Source of the DNA: Nocardioides sp. Root140
Lineage (GTDB): Bacteria > Actinomycetota > Actinomycetes > Propionibacteriales > Nocardioidaceae
Reading direction: 5' to 3'
DNA length: 64,000 bases
Assembly: GCF_001426745.1 (NCBI RefSeq)
Contig: NZ_LMFI01000012.1
Location: 62,123-126,122 of the forward strand
The notes beneath the pieces were generated by a model that was given only the letters and a program-made list of their open reading frames with translations, did no database searches and was not told the origin of the DNA. The translations under genes and the position numbers were made by a program. Shown piece by piece: positions 8,139 to 15,584 of the stretch; position 1 is the first letter of the stretch; each line of letters begins with the position of its first letter.

Positions 8139-8537
8139 TCAGGCGGTCCCTGAGATCTTCTCGATCAGGGCGGTCGTGGAGATGGCGGGCGTGCGGGGCA
8201 GGTAGACCACCTCGCAGATGTCGGAGAACTCGTCGAAGCGGCCCTTCCAGTCGTCGCCCATGACGAGTACGTCGGCACCGAACCGCTGGATGTAGTCGCG
8301 CTTGAGCTCGAGGCTCTCCTCGACGAACACCTCGTCGACCGGCTTGAGTGCGGCGACGATGGCCAGGCGCTCGCCCTGGCTGAACACGGGGGAGCGGCCC
8401 TTCTTGCGCTCGTTCAGCGCATCGGCAGAAACCCCGACGACGAGGCGGTCACCCAACTCGGCGGCGCGTTCGATGACGCGGAGGTGGCCGACGTGGAACA
8501 CGTCGAAGGTGCCGAAGGTGATGACGGTGCGAGGCAT
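8139..8537 (-). CDS. Cytidylyltransferase-like nucleotidyltransferase (TagD/GCT type)
   Basis: A 132-residue HIGH-superfamily nucleotidyltransferase. It has the start TFGTFDVFHVGHLRVIERA (HxGH motif) and a later YLPRTPAISTTALIEKI matching the R-T/S-x-G-I-S-T region of glycerol-3-phosphate cytidylyltransferases. It would use CTP (or ATP) to activate a polyol phosphate for a wall polymer or lipid head group. The chosen start (MPRTVITFGTFD) is the only one that fits the family; the longer frame up to 8594 overlaps the opposite gene at 8582. Whether the substrate is glycerol-3-phosphate is uncertain. Confidence 0.8.
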   Translation of the reverse strand: MPRTVITFGTFDVFHVGHLRVIERAAELGDRLVVGVSADALNERKKGRSPVFSQGERLAIVAALKPVDEVFVEESLELKRDYIQRFGADVLVMGDDWKGRFDEFSDICEVVYLPRTPAISTTALIEKISGTA

Positions 8538-8581
8538 GGCGGGAATGCTACCGGGGCCCCACCTGACACAATCGACCCGCG

Positions 8582-9841
8582 ATGAGCATTCCACTGATCA
8601 CCCCCGCGCCCGAGGCGGACGAGCAACGACGAAGGGGCCTGCGCCGCATGCGCGCCGTGGCTCTCGGCCTGCTCGTCTTCGCCGCCGTCGTGTACGTCGC
8701 CACGCGTGGCCAGGACGGATGGCTCGGCTTCGTCAACGCCGGGGCGGAGGCCAGCATGGTCGGTGCGATGGCGGACTGGTTCGCCGTGACCGCGCTGTTC
8801 CGCCACCCGCTGGGCCTCCCCATCCCGCACACCGCGCTGATCCCGAAGCGCAAGGACGACCTGGGCAGGGGCCTCGAGGAGTTCGTGGGGGAGAACTTCC
8901 TGCAGGAGGGCATCGTCCGCGAGCGGGTCAACTCCGCCCAGGTGACACGGCGCATCGGCCACTGGGCGGCGAACCCGGTCAACGCCTCCCGGGTGGTCTC
9001 CGAGGTCACCGACATCTCCGTCATCGGCCTCGGTCGGGTCAAGGACCAGCACATCGTCGAGCTGGTCGACGCCGTGCTGGTGCCCCGGTTCCGCGAGGAA
9101 CCGATCGCGCCGATCCTCGGGACGTTCCTCGTCGAGGCGGTCCGCGACGACCTGCACCACGGTGTGGTCGACCTGGCCCTCGAGGAGCTGCACGCCTGGC
9201 TGGTGCACAACCACGACACCTTCGTCGAGGTGCTCGGTGAGCGTGCCCCTTGGTGGGCGCCACCGAAGCTGAACGACGCGGTCACCACGCGCATCCACAC
9301 CGAGGCGGTGCGCTGGCTCTCCGACATCCGTGACGACCCGCAGCACCGTGCCCGGGCGGCCCTCGACTCGATGCTCGCCCAGCTCGGCCAGGACCTGCTC
9401 TTCAACGAGGACACGCAGAAGCGCGCGGAGAACCTCAAGCTGCGACTGCTCGAGCACCCGCAGTTCTCCGCCACCGGCATCTCGCTGTGGAAGGCCCTGC
9501 GCAATGCGTTGCTGGCCGCGCTGCGTGACCCCACCGGGCCACTGAAGGCGCGGCTCGAGGGCGAGCTGGTGCGCGTCGCCCAGCGCTTCGAGACCGACGA
9601 GGGCCTCCAGCGCCGACTCGACGACCTGCTGGCAGACGCCGTGGTGTTCGGGATCTCTCGCTACGGCGCCGAGCTGACCACGGTGATCACCCACACGATC
9701 GAGCAGTGGGACGGCAAGGAGGCCGCCGACCGCATCGAGCTGCACGTCGGCCGCGACCTCCAGTTCATCCGCATCAACGGCACGATCGTCGGTGGCCTGG
9801 TCGGCGTGATCATCCACGCCGCCACGATCCTGATCCCCTGA
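8582..9841 (+). CDS. DUF445 domain-containing membrane protein
   Basis: A 419-residue protein with one transmembrane helix near the N-terminus (AVALGLLVFAAVVYVAT) followed by GWLGFVNAGAEASMVGAMADWFAV, which is typical of DUF445 (YjiN-like). It has a long, mostly helical cytoplasmic middle and a second hydrophobic segment at the very C-terminus (IVGGLVGVIIHAATILI). The function of the family is not established. It is transcribed alone, divergent from the cytidylyltransferase gene, with 44 bases between the two starts. A hairpin follows its stop at once. Confidence 0.85.
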   Translation: MSIPLITPAPEADEQRRRGLRRMRAVALGLLVFAAVVYVATRGQDGWLGFVNAGAEASMVGAMADWFAVTALFRHPLGLPIPHTALIPKRKDDLGRGLEEFVGENFLQEGIVRERVNSAQVTRRIGHWAANPVNASRVVSEVTDISVIGLGRVKDQHIVELVDAVLVPRFREEPIAPILGTFLVEAVRDDLHHGVVDLALEELHAWLVHNHDTFVEVLGERAPWWAPPKLNDAVTTRIHTEAVRWLSDIRDDPQHRARAALDSMLAQLGQDLLFNEDTQKRAENLKLRLLEHPQFSATGISLWKALRNALLAALRDPTGPLKARLEGELVRVAQRFETDEGLQRRLDDLLADAVVFGISRYGAELTTVITHTIEQWDGKEAADRIELHVGRDLQFIRINGTIVGGLVGVIIHAATILIP

Positions 9842-9863
9842 CCGGTCCCGGCATTCGGACCGG
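9842..9863 (+). terminator. Hairpin after the DUF445 gene
   Basis: CCGGTCC at 9842-9848 pairs with GGACCGG at 9857-9863 across an eight-base loop, directly after the stop codon. There is no T-run, as is usual in high-GC actinobacteria. Confidence 0.5.
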
Positions 9864-9927
9864 CCCTCACGACCGGGCGGTGAGCCCTCTTTAGGGACTA
9901 CCGGGTGGGCGAGGGGAGAATGGGCGC

Positions 9928-10173
9928 ATGACGACCGACGTAGGCATCCGCGACGACTCGATCCGGCTCGGGCAGTTCCTCAAGCTGGCCAACCTCGTCG
10001 AGAACGGCGCCGAGGCCAAGACCGTGATCGCCGACGGGCTGGTCACCGTCAACGGCGAGGTCGACCTGCGCCGCGGCCGCCAGCTGGTGGTGGGCGACGT
10101 GGTCACCCTCGGCACCCTCGGTGCGCGCGTGGCCGTGCACGACCCGGACGCCGACGACGGCCTGCCCTGGTAG
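9928..10173 (+). CDS. Small S4-domain RNA-binding protein
   Basis: An 81-residue protein made almost wholly of one S4 RNA-binding fold (IRLGQFLKLANLVENGAEAK, then VNGEVDLRRGRQLVVGDVV). It belongs with the YaaA/YbcJ-type stand-alone S4 proteins thought to bind ribosomal RNA. The start ATG follows GAGGGGAGAATGG. It is followed by a strong hairpin shared with the convergent FKBP gene. No partner gene is evident. Confidence 0.85.
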   Translation: MTTDVGIRDDSIRLGQFLKLANLVENGAEAKTVIADGLVTVNGEVDLRRGRQLVVGDVVTLGTLGARVAVHDPDADDGLPW

Positions 10174-10208
10174 CGACCGGTTCGCAGGACGTCGTGCTCG
10201 GACAAGCG

Positions 10209-10245
10209 ACGACGGCCCGCCCCCTGGTGGGGAGCGAGCCGTCGT
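10209..10245. terminator. Bidirectional terminator between the S4 and FKBP genes
   Basis: ACGACGGC at 10209-10216 pairs with GCCGTCGT at 10238-10245, extended by an inner GC-rich stem (CGCCCC against GGGGAGCG). It lies between two convergent stops and can serve both genes. Confidence 0.75.
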
Positions 10246-10257
10246 TGAGCTGTCAGT

Positions 10258-10632
10258 TCAGGAGACGCCGATCAGGTCGACGACGAAGACCAGCGTCTCG
10301 CCGGGCTTGATCACGCCGCCGGCACCGCGGTCGCCGTACCCCAGGTGCGGCGGGATGACGAGCTGGCGGCGGCCGCCGACCTTCATGCCCTGAACGCCGG
10401 TGTCCCAGCCGGAGATGACCTGGCCGACGCCGAGGCGGAACTGCAGCGGCGCGCCGCGGTTGTAGGACGCGTCGAACTCCTCGCCGGTGGAGTGGGCCAC
10501 ACCCACGTAGTGCACCGACACGGTCGAGCCGGCGGTCGCCTCGTCGCCGTCGCCCTCCGTCAGGTCGGTGATGACCAGGTCGGTCGGCGGCTCGGGGTCG
10601 ACGAAATCGATCTCGGGCTTCTCAGTGCTCAC
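10258..10632 (-). CDS. FKBP-type peptidyl-prolyl cis-trans isomerase
   Basis: A 124-residue single-domain FKBP. Conserved active-site features are visible: TVSVHYVGVAHSTGEEFDAS, then QVISGWDTGVQGMKVGGRR and IPPHLGYGDRGAGG. It has no signal peptide, so it acts in the cytoplasm as a folding helper. It is the second gene of a probable two-gene transcript, 13 bases after the CBS-domain gene. Confidence 0.92.
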   Translation of the reverse strand: MSTEKPEIDFVDPEPPTDLVITDLTEGDGDEATAGSTVSVHYVGVAHSTGEEFDASYNRGAPLQFRLGVGQVISGWDTGVQGMKVGGRRQLVIPPHLGYGDRGAGGVIKPGETLVFVVDLIGVS

Positions 10633-10645
10633 AGCGTGTTGCCTC

Positions 10646-11077
10646 TCAGGTCTGGTGCAGGTAGTTGTCGAGCTGGTCGCGCTCGAACTCGAGCTCGCCG
10701 ATGCGGCTCTTCACCACATCGCCGATGGAGATGATGCCAGTCAGGGCTCCGTCGGTGAGCACGGGCACGTGGCGGATCCGGTGTTCGGTCATCACCTGCA
10801 TGAGGTGGTCGACGGGCGTGGTGCCCTCACAGGTCTGCACCTGGGTGCTCATGATCGTGTCGACGGTGGCCTCCAGCACGGCGGGGTCGCTGTGCAGGCG
10901 TCGTACGACGTCGCGCTCCGAGACGATCCCGTCGACCGAGGTGCCGTCGTTGCTGACGATCAGGGCCCCTACGTTGTGCTTGGCCAGCAGACCGACCAGC
11001 TCCCGCACGGTGGCGTCGGGGCGAATGGTGACGACGTCTTGTCGTGACTTGCCGTGGAGCACGTCATTGATGCGCAT
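10646..11077 (-). CDS. CBS-domain protein
   Basis: A 143-residue protein made of two CBS motifs (first about 10-65, with VRELVGLLAKHNVGALIVSN; second about 75-130, with VDHLMQVMTEHRIRHVPVL and GIISIGDVV). Paired CBS motifs form a Bateman module that binds adenine nucleotides and usually senses energy or redox state. There is no attached enzyme or channel domain, so the partner is unknown. It sits upstream of the FKBP gene on the same strand. Confidence 0.88.
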   Translation of the reverse strand: MRINDVLHGKSRQDVVTIRPDATVRELVGLLAKHNVGALIVSNDGTSVDGIVSERDVVRRLHSDPAVLEATVDTIMSTQVQTCEGTTPVDHLMQVMTEHRIRHVPVLTDGALTGIISIGDVVKSRIGELEFERDQLDNYLHQT

Positions 11078-11145
11078 GGGACCTCCCGGTCTCTTGGTGT
11101 GACACCAGTCACGCTAGTGGTCCGACGAGGTGGTTGGGTAGGCCC

Positions 11146-11907
11146 GTGAACACAGTGCGGACGCCGGTGCTCCTGATGGGGTGGCTCTCCGTCGTGCTCC
11201 TGCTCGACCGGGCCGACGGTGGGGGAGGCCTGTGGCTGCAACGCGGACTGGGCCTCGGCACCTGGCTGGTGCTCGTGCTGGCACTGCGCTGGTTCACGCC
11301 GTTGGTCCGCACGCAGGCACTGGTGGTGGTCGCGTTCGCGACGGTGATCGAGTTCGTCTTCTCGCCGACGCTGGAGGTCTACCTCTACCGGTTCGAGAAC
11401 GTGCCGGCCTACGTGCCACCGGGGCACGGCCTCGTCTATCTCTCGGCCTGGGCGCTGGGCCACACGCCGTTCGTGCGTCGCCACCTCACGCATGCGTCGT
11501 ACGCCGTGGTGCTGGTCGGCGGAGTGTGGGCCGGGGCGGGCCTGGCCGAGGGCGACTCGCTCGGGTTCTTCTGGTTCCTCTGCCTGGCCGGGTTCCTGCT
11601 CTGGGGGCCTTCGCGCGAGGTGTACGTCGGTGCGTTCGTCGTGGTCAGCCACCTCGAGCTGCTCGGCACCGGGCTGGGCAACTGGGCGTGGCAGGCGCAC
11701 GACCCGATCCTCGGGATCGGGATCGGCAACCCGCCCTCGGGAGCCGCGGGCGGCTACGGCTGGTTCGACCTGGTCGCGCTGCTCGTCGCGCCGTGGCTGC
11801 TGGCACGGTTCACACGATGGCGCGGGGCGAGGACGGTCGTCAGCCCAGCGGGGGTTCGTCCTCCGGACGCACGTCCTGGTCCGCGGGTGTCCGACGGCGT
11901 GACCTGA
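11146..11907 (+). CDS. Multi-pass membrane protein of unknown function
   Basis: A roughly 253-residue hydrophobic protein with six or seven predicted membrane spans. The conserved-looking polar loops IEFVFSPTLEVYLYRFENVPAYVPPGHGLVYL and HLELLGTGLGNWAWQ hold His, Glu and Tyr residues that could form a site in the membrane plane (the first is quoted only as positions 70-101). I do not recognise the family. The GTG at 11146 follows GGGTAGG; a TTG at 11134 is an alternative. The 3' end overlaps the 3' end of hisN on the other strand by 68 bases, so the last 20 or so residues share DNA with that gene. Confidence 0.6.
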   Translation: MNTVRTPVLLMGWLSVVLLLDRADGGGGLWLQRGLGLGTWLVLVLALRWFTPLVRTQALVVVAFATVIEFVFSPTLEVYLYRFENVPAYVPPGHGLVYLSAWALGHTPFVRRHLTHASYAVVLVGGVWAGAGLAEGDSLGFFWFLCLAGFLLWGPSREVYVGAFVVVSHLELLGTGLGNWAWQAHDPILGIGIGNPPSGAAGGYGWFDLVALLVAPWLLARFTRWRGARTVVSPAGVRPPDARPGPRVSDGVT

Positions 11908-12742
11908 GGTCGTGCACCGAGCCGCCCTGCGGGGGCCGGCCCTCGTCGGTCGTGTCGGACGACCCCAGGAACGCCAGTGCGGCCTCGTGGAGATGCCCGT
12001 TGCTGGCCACCGCGTTGCCGCCGAAGGGACCGGGAGTGCCGGCCAGCGAGGTGAACTGGCCACCGGCCTCGCGCACGATGATGTCGAGCGCGGCCATGTC
12101 GTAGAGCTCCAGCTCGGGCTCGGCGGCGATGTCGACGGCGCCCTCGGCCACCAGCATGTAGGACCAGAAGTCGCCGTACGCACGGGTGCGCCAGCAGCGA
12201 CGGGTCAGCGACAGGAAGTCCTCGAGCCGGCCGCGCTCCTCCCACCCGGAGAGCGAGGAGTAGGCCAGTGAGGCGTCCTCGAGGCGGCGTACGTCGGAGG
12301 TGTGGATCTGGGTCGCCTTCAACAGGGAGCGGCCGGTCCAGGCGCCGTTGTCCCGGGAGGCCCACCACCGGCGCTGCAGCTGCGGTGCGGAGACCACGCC
12401 CAGCACGACCTCGTCGTCGACGACCAGCGAGATCAACGTCGCCCAGACCGGCACGCCGCGGACGAAGTTCTTGGTGCCGTCGATCGGGTCGATCACCCAG
12501 CGACGCTGGCTGTGCCCGGTGGTGCCCTGTTCCTCGCCGACGACCGCGTCGCGGGAACGCACCCGAGAGAGCGTACGGCGAATGCCCTCCTCGACAGCCT
12601 GGTCGGCGTCGGTGACCGGCGTGAGGTCGGGCTTGCTCATCACGTGCAGGTCGAGCGCCTTGAATCGCGCCTGGGTCAGGGAGTCGGCGTCATCGGCCAG
12701 GACGTGCGCCAGGCGAAGGTCGTCGGTGTAGTCGGTGGCCAT
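11840..12742 (-). CDS. hisN: Histidinol-phosphatase, inositol-monophosphatase family
   Basis: A 300-residue metal-dependent phosphatase. The family motifs are complete: GEEQG (metal-binding Glu), WVIDPIDGTKNFVRGVPVW (DPIDGT) and the late ELELYDMAALDIIVREAGG. Actinobacterial enzymes of this type dephosphorylate histidinol phosphate, the penultimate stage of histidine synthesis; myo-inositol phosphatase activity is the alternative. ATG at 12742 is chosen (MATDYTDDLRLAHVLADDAD); a GTG six bases upstream also fits. The C-terminal tail of about 25 charged residues lies past the fold and overlaps the convergent membrane gene. Confidence 0.85.
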   Translation of the reverse strand: MATDYTDDLRLAHVLADDADSLTQARFKALDLHVMSKPDLTPVTDADQAVEEGIRRTLSRVRSRDAVVGEEQGTTGHSQRRWVIDPIDGTKNFVRGVPVWATLISLVVDDEVVLGVVSAPQLQRRWWASRDNGAWTGRSLLKATQIHTSDVRRLEDASLAYSSLSGWEERGRLEDFLSLTRRCWRTRAYGDFWSYMLVAEGAVDIAAEPELELYDMAALDIIVREAGGQFTSLAGTPGPFGGNAVASNGHLHEAALAFLGSSDTTDEGRPPQGGSVHDLRSRRRTPADQDVRPEDEPPLG

Positions 12743-12797
12743 GGACACAGGCTATTCCTCTGCAGGTTTGGCTTGGTCGTGCCCTAGGGTTCAGGGC

Positions 12798-13280
12798 ATG
12801 GAGATCAACGGCCTGCCTGCACACCCCCTGATCATTCACGCGGCGGTCGTGCTCGTTCCCGTGGCCGCTGTGCTGGCCGCGACCTACGCCGTGGTGCCCC
12901 GCTGGCGCTGGTCGACCCGCTGGCCGATGGTCGGCGCGCAGACCGCCGCACTGATCGCGGTCCTGGCCGCCTGGTTCTCCGGCCGCAACCTCAAGGCGAG
13001 CATGGTCGACGCCGGTGCCAACGCCGACCGGTTCCGCTTCCACCAGGAGCAGGCCAACATCCTGTTCTGGGTGACCATCGTGTTCTTCTTCGTGGTCCTG
13101 CTGGGCGCGTGGGCACTGGGTGGCCCCTCGGCCCTGGTCTCCGGACGTGGGGCGCGCGGCAAGCACGCCCCGATCATCGAGTGGACCATGGTGTCGATGC
13201 TGGTCATCTTCGCGATCGCGGCGATCGCCACGACCTTCCAGACCGGTGAGCAGGGCGCCCGCCTGGTCTGGGGCGGCTAG
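12798..13280 (+). CDS. DUF2231 family membrane protein
   Basis: A 160-residue protein with four membrane helices. The start (MEINGLPAHPLIIHAAVVLVP) is the DUF2231 signature with its HPxxxH pattern, which may bind haem or metal; the function is not established. Its TAG stop (13278-13280) overlaps the TAG stop of rsgA on the other strand within the palindrome CTAG, so the two convergent genes share four bases and leave no room for a terminator. Confidence 0.82.
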   Translation: MEINGLPAHPLIIHAAVVLVPVAAVLAATYAVVPRWRWSTRWPMVGAQTAALIAVLAAWFSGRNLKASMVDAGANADRFRFHQEQANILFWVTIVFFFVVLLGAWALGGPSALVSGRGARGKHAPIIEWTMVSMLVIFAIAAIATTFQTGEQGARLVWGG

Positions 13281-14275
13281 CGCTCCTGGTCCGGGCTGCC
13301 CTCACGCGAGGCCAGCAGCCGCCGGAACGACTCCACCCGCTCGGGGTCGAGGTCGCCTGCTTCCATGGCGGTGTCGAGCCCGCACTCCGGCTCACCGCTG
13401 CCGTGCGTGCAGCCGCGCGGGCACTCGTCGATCATCTCCTCGAGGTCCGGGAAGGCGCCGATCAGGTCCTCGGGCTGCACGTGGGCCAGGCCGAACGAGC
13501 GGATGCCGGGCGTGTCGATGATCCACCCGTCGTCATCGGGCAGGGCCAGCATGTACGCCGACGTCGACGTGTGCCGCCCCCGGCCGGTGACCGCGTTGAC
13601 CACGCCGACCTCGCGCATCGCGTCGGGCACCAGGGCGTTGACCAGGGTCGACTTGCCGACGCCGCTGTGTCCGACGAGCACGCTGGTGGTGCCGCTGAGC
13701 ACGTCGCGCACTGGTCCGACGTCGCCGCCGCGCTGAGTGACGACGTACGGGACGCCGAGGGAGCGGTACGTCGACAGCAGCGTCTCGGGGTCGGCCAGGT
13801 CGGACTTGGTCAGGCACAGGATCGGCTGCATGCCCGAGACGTACGCTGCCACGAGGGCCCGGTCGATCAGGCGCGGGCGCGGCTCCGGGTCGGCCAGCGC
13901 GGCCACCACGACGAGCTGCGCGGCATTGGCCACGATGACCCGCTCGACGGGGTCGTCGTCGTCGGCGGTGCGGCGCAGGGTGGTGGAGCGTTCGCAGACC
14001 TCGACGATGCGGGCCAGTGAGCCGTCGTTGCCCGACATGTCGCCCACGACCCGGACCCGGTCGCCGACGACCACGCCCTTGCGACCCAGTGGGCGCGACT
14101 TCATCGCCATCACCCGTCGGCCCTCGTAGTTGAGGGTGAAGCGGCCCCGGTCGACCGTGATCACGACGGCCTCGACCGCGTCGTCGTACGACGGGCGGTC
14201 CTTGGTCCGCGGCCGGGTACGGCGACGCGGTCGGTCGTAGTGCTCGATGTCCTGGTCGGAGTAGCGGCCACTCAC
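13277..14275 (-). CDS. rsgA: Ribosome small-subunit-dependent GTPase A
   Basis: A 332-residue circularly permuted GTPase of late 30S assembly. An OB fold (about 50-110) is followed by the GTPase motifs in permuted order: TKSD (G4), then GHSGVGKSTLVNAL (G1), then the conserved GRHTST switch and DTPG (G3). A C-terminal zinc knuckle (CPRGCTHGSGEPEC) completes it. The GTG start at 14275 overlaps the aroA stop (GTGA), so aroA and rsgA form one transcript, a pairing also recalled for mycobacteria. Confidence 0.95.
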   Translation of the reverse strand: MSGRYSDQDIEHYDRPRRRTRPRTKDRPSYDDAVEAVVITVDRGRFTLNYEGRRVMAMKSRPLGRKGVVVGDRVRVVGDMSGNDGSLARIVEVCERSTTLRRTADDDDPVERVIVANAAQLVVVAALADPEPRPRLIDRALVAAYVSGMQPILCLTKSDLADPETLLSTYRSLGVPYVVTQRGGDVGPVRDVLSGTTSVLVGHSGVGKSTLVNALVPDAMREVGVVNAVTGRGRHTSTSAYMLALPDDDGWIIDTPGIRSFGLAHVQPEDLIGAFPDLEEMIDECPRGCTHGSGEPECGLDTAMEAGDLDPERVESFRRLLASREGSPDQER

Positions 14276-15555
14276 GGGCGACCAGCCCCTGCCGGCAGCA
14301 GGCCGGCCCAGAACGCAGCGAAGTCGGGGAAGGTCTTCGAGGTGGTGGCGATGTCCTCCACGAGCACGCCGTCGACGGCGGCGGCCAGGATGACACCGGC
14401 GTGCGCCATGCGGTGGTCGGCGTACGTGCGGAACACGCCGCCGTGCAGGGCAGCGGGGCGCAGCGACAACCCGTCGGGGTGCTCGGTGACATCCGCGCCC
14501 AGGTTGCCGAGCTCGGCGGCGAGGGCAGCCAGCCGGTCGGTCTCGTGGCCGCGAATGTGGGCTATGCCGCGCAGGTGCGAGGGCGAGTCGGCCAATGCGC
14601 ACAGGGCCGCGATCGCCGGTGCCAGCTCGCCGACGTCGTGCAGGTCGAGGTCGACGCCGTGCAGCGTGCCGGTTCCGGTGACGGTCAGACCGTGTTCGGA
14701 GCGGGTGACCTCGCAACCCATGGCTTCCAGGATGTCGCGCAGGGCGTCTCCGGCCTGTGTCGTGCTCTCCGGCCAGTCGCGCACCGTCACGGAGCCACCG
14801 GAGACCGCGGCGAGCGCGAGGAACGGTGCGGCGTTGGAGAGGTCGGGCTCGATCTCGTGGTCGACCGCACGGATCGGGCCGGGTGCCACGGCCCAGCGGT
14901 TGGCGTCGGAGTCGTCGACCTCGACACCGTGCTGGCGCAGCATGGCGACCGTCATGTCGATGTGGGGGAGGGACGGGACCGGCTTGCCGTCGTGGCGGAC
15001 GTCGAGCCCCTCGTCGTAACGGGCGCCCGCGAGCAGCAGTGCGGAGATGAACTGGGAGGACGCTGAGGCATCGACCACGACCGTCCCGCCGCGGACGCTG
15101 CCGTGACCGGAGACGGTGAACGGGAGCCGGTCTCCGTCGGAGATGTCGACGCCGAGCCCACGCAGGGCGGTCAGGACCTCGCCGATGGGGCGGTTGCGCA
15201 TGTGGGCGTCGCCGTCGAACGCGATCGTGCCGCTGGACAGTCCGGCCACCGGAGGCACGAAGCGCATGACGGTGCCGGCCAGGCCGCAGTCGACGGCGGC
15301 GTCACGGTCGAACGCGCCGGGGGAGACGCTCCAGTCGTCGCCGGTGGTGTCGATGTCGGCGCCGAGCGAGGTGAGGGCGGTCGCCATCAGCTCGGTGTCG
15401 CGCGAGCGCAGCGCCCGGCGTACGACGGACGGGCCGTCGGCCAGGGCGGCCAGCACCAGAGCGCGGTTGGTCAGCGACTTGGACCCGGGCAGGGAGACGG
15501 TGGCCTCGATAGGTTCGAGGGCGCGTGGTGCGGGCCAGGGATCAGGTGTCGTCAC
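14272..15555 (-). CDS. aroA: 3-phosphoshikimate 1-carboxyvinyltransferase (EPSP synthase)
   Basis: A 427-residue EPSP synthase, joining shikimate-3-phosphate to phosphoenolpyruvate in the chorismate pathway. The N-terminal PEP/S3P site LPGSKSLTNRALVLAALADG and a clear LAGTVMRFVPPVAG are visible, as is the late TYADHRMAHAGVIL. The start is a GTG at 15555 (VTTPDPWPAPRALEP). The frame stays open upstream but lacks homology there. The stop overlaps the rsgA start. Confidence 0.95.
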   Translation of the reverse strand: MTTPDPWPAPRALEPIEATVSLPGSKSLTNRALVLAALADGPSVVRRALRSRDTELMATALTSLGADIDTTGDDWSVSPGAFDRDAAVDCGLAGTVMRFVPPVAGLSSGTIAFDGDAHMRNRPIGEVLTALRGLGVDISDGDRLPFTVSGHGSVRGGTVVVDASASSQFISALLLAGARYDEGLDVRHDGKPVPSLPHIDMTVAMLRQHGVEVDDSDANRWAVAPGPIRAVDHEIEPDLSNAAPFLALAAVSGGSVTVRDWPESTTQAGDALRDILEAMGCEVTRSEHGLTVTGTGTLHGVDLDLHDVGELAPAIAALCALADSPSHLRGIAHIRGHETDRLAALAAELGNLGADVTEHPDGLSLRPAALHGGVFRTYADHRMAHAGVILAAAVDGVLVEDIATTSKTFPDFAAFWAGLLPAGAGRP

Positions 15556-15584
15556 GGGGGAAGGGTATCGACCCGGCGCTGGCG

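Noticed and set aside
8541..8567. GGGAAT resembling the -35 of a SigR promoter before the DUF445 gene
   Set aside because: The bases 18 positions downstream read GAC, not GTT, and the element lies inside a 44-base divergent gap.
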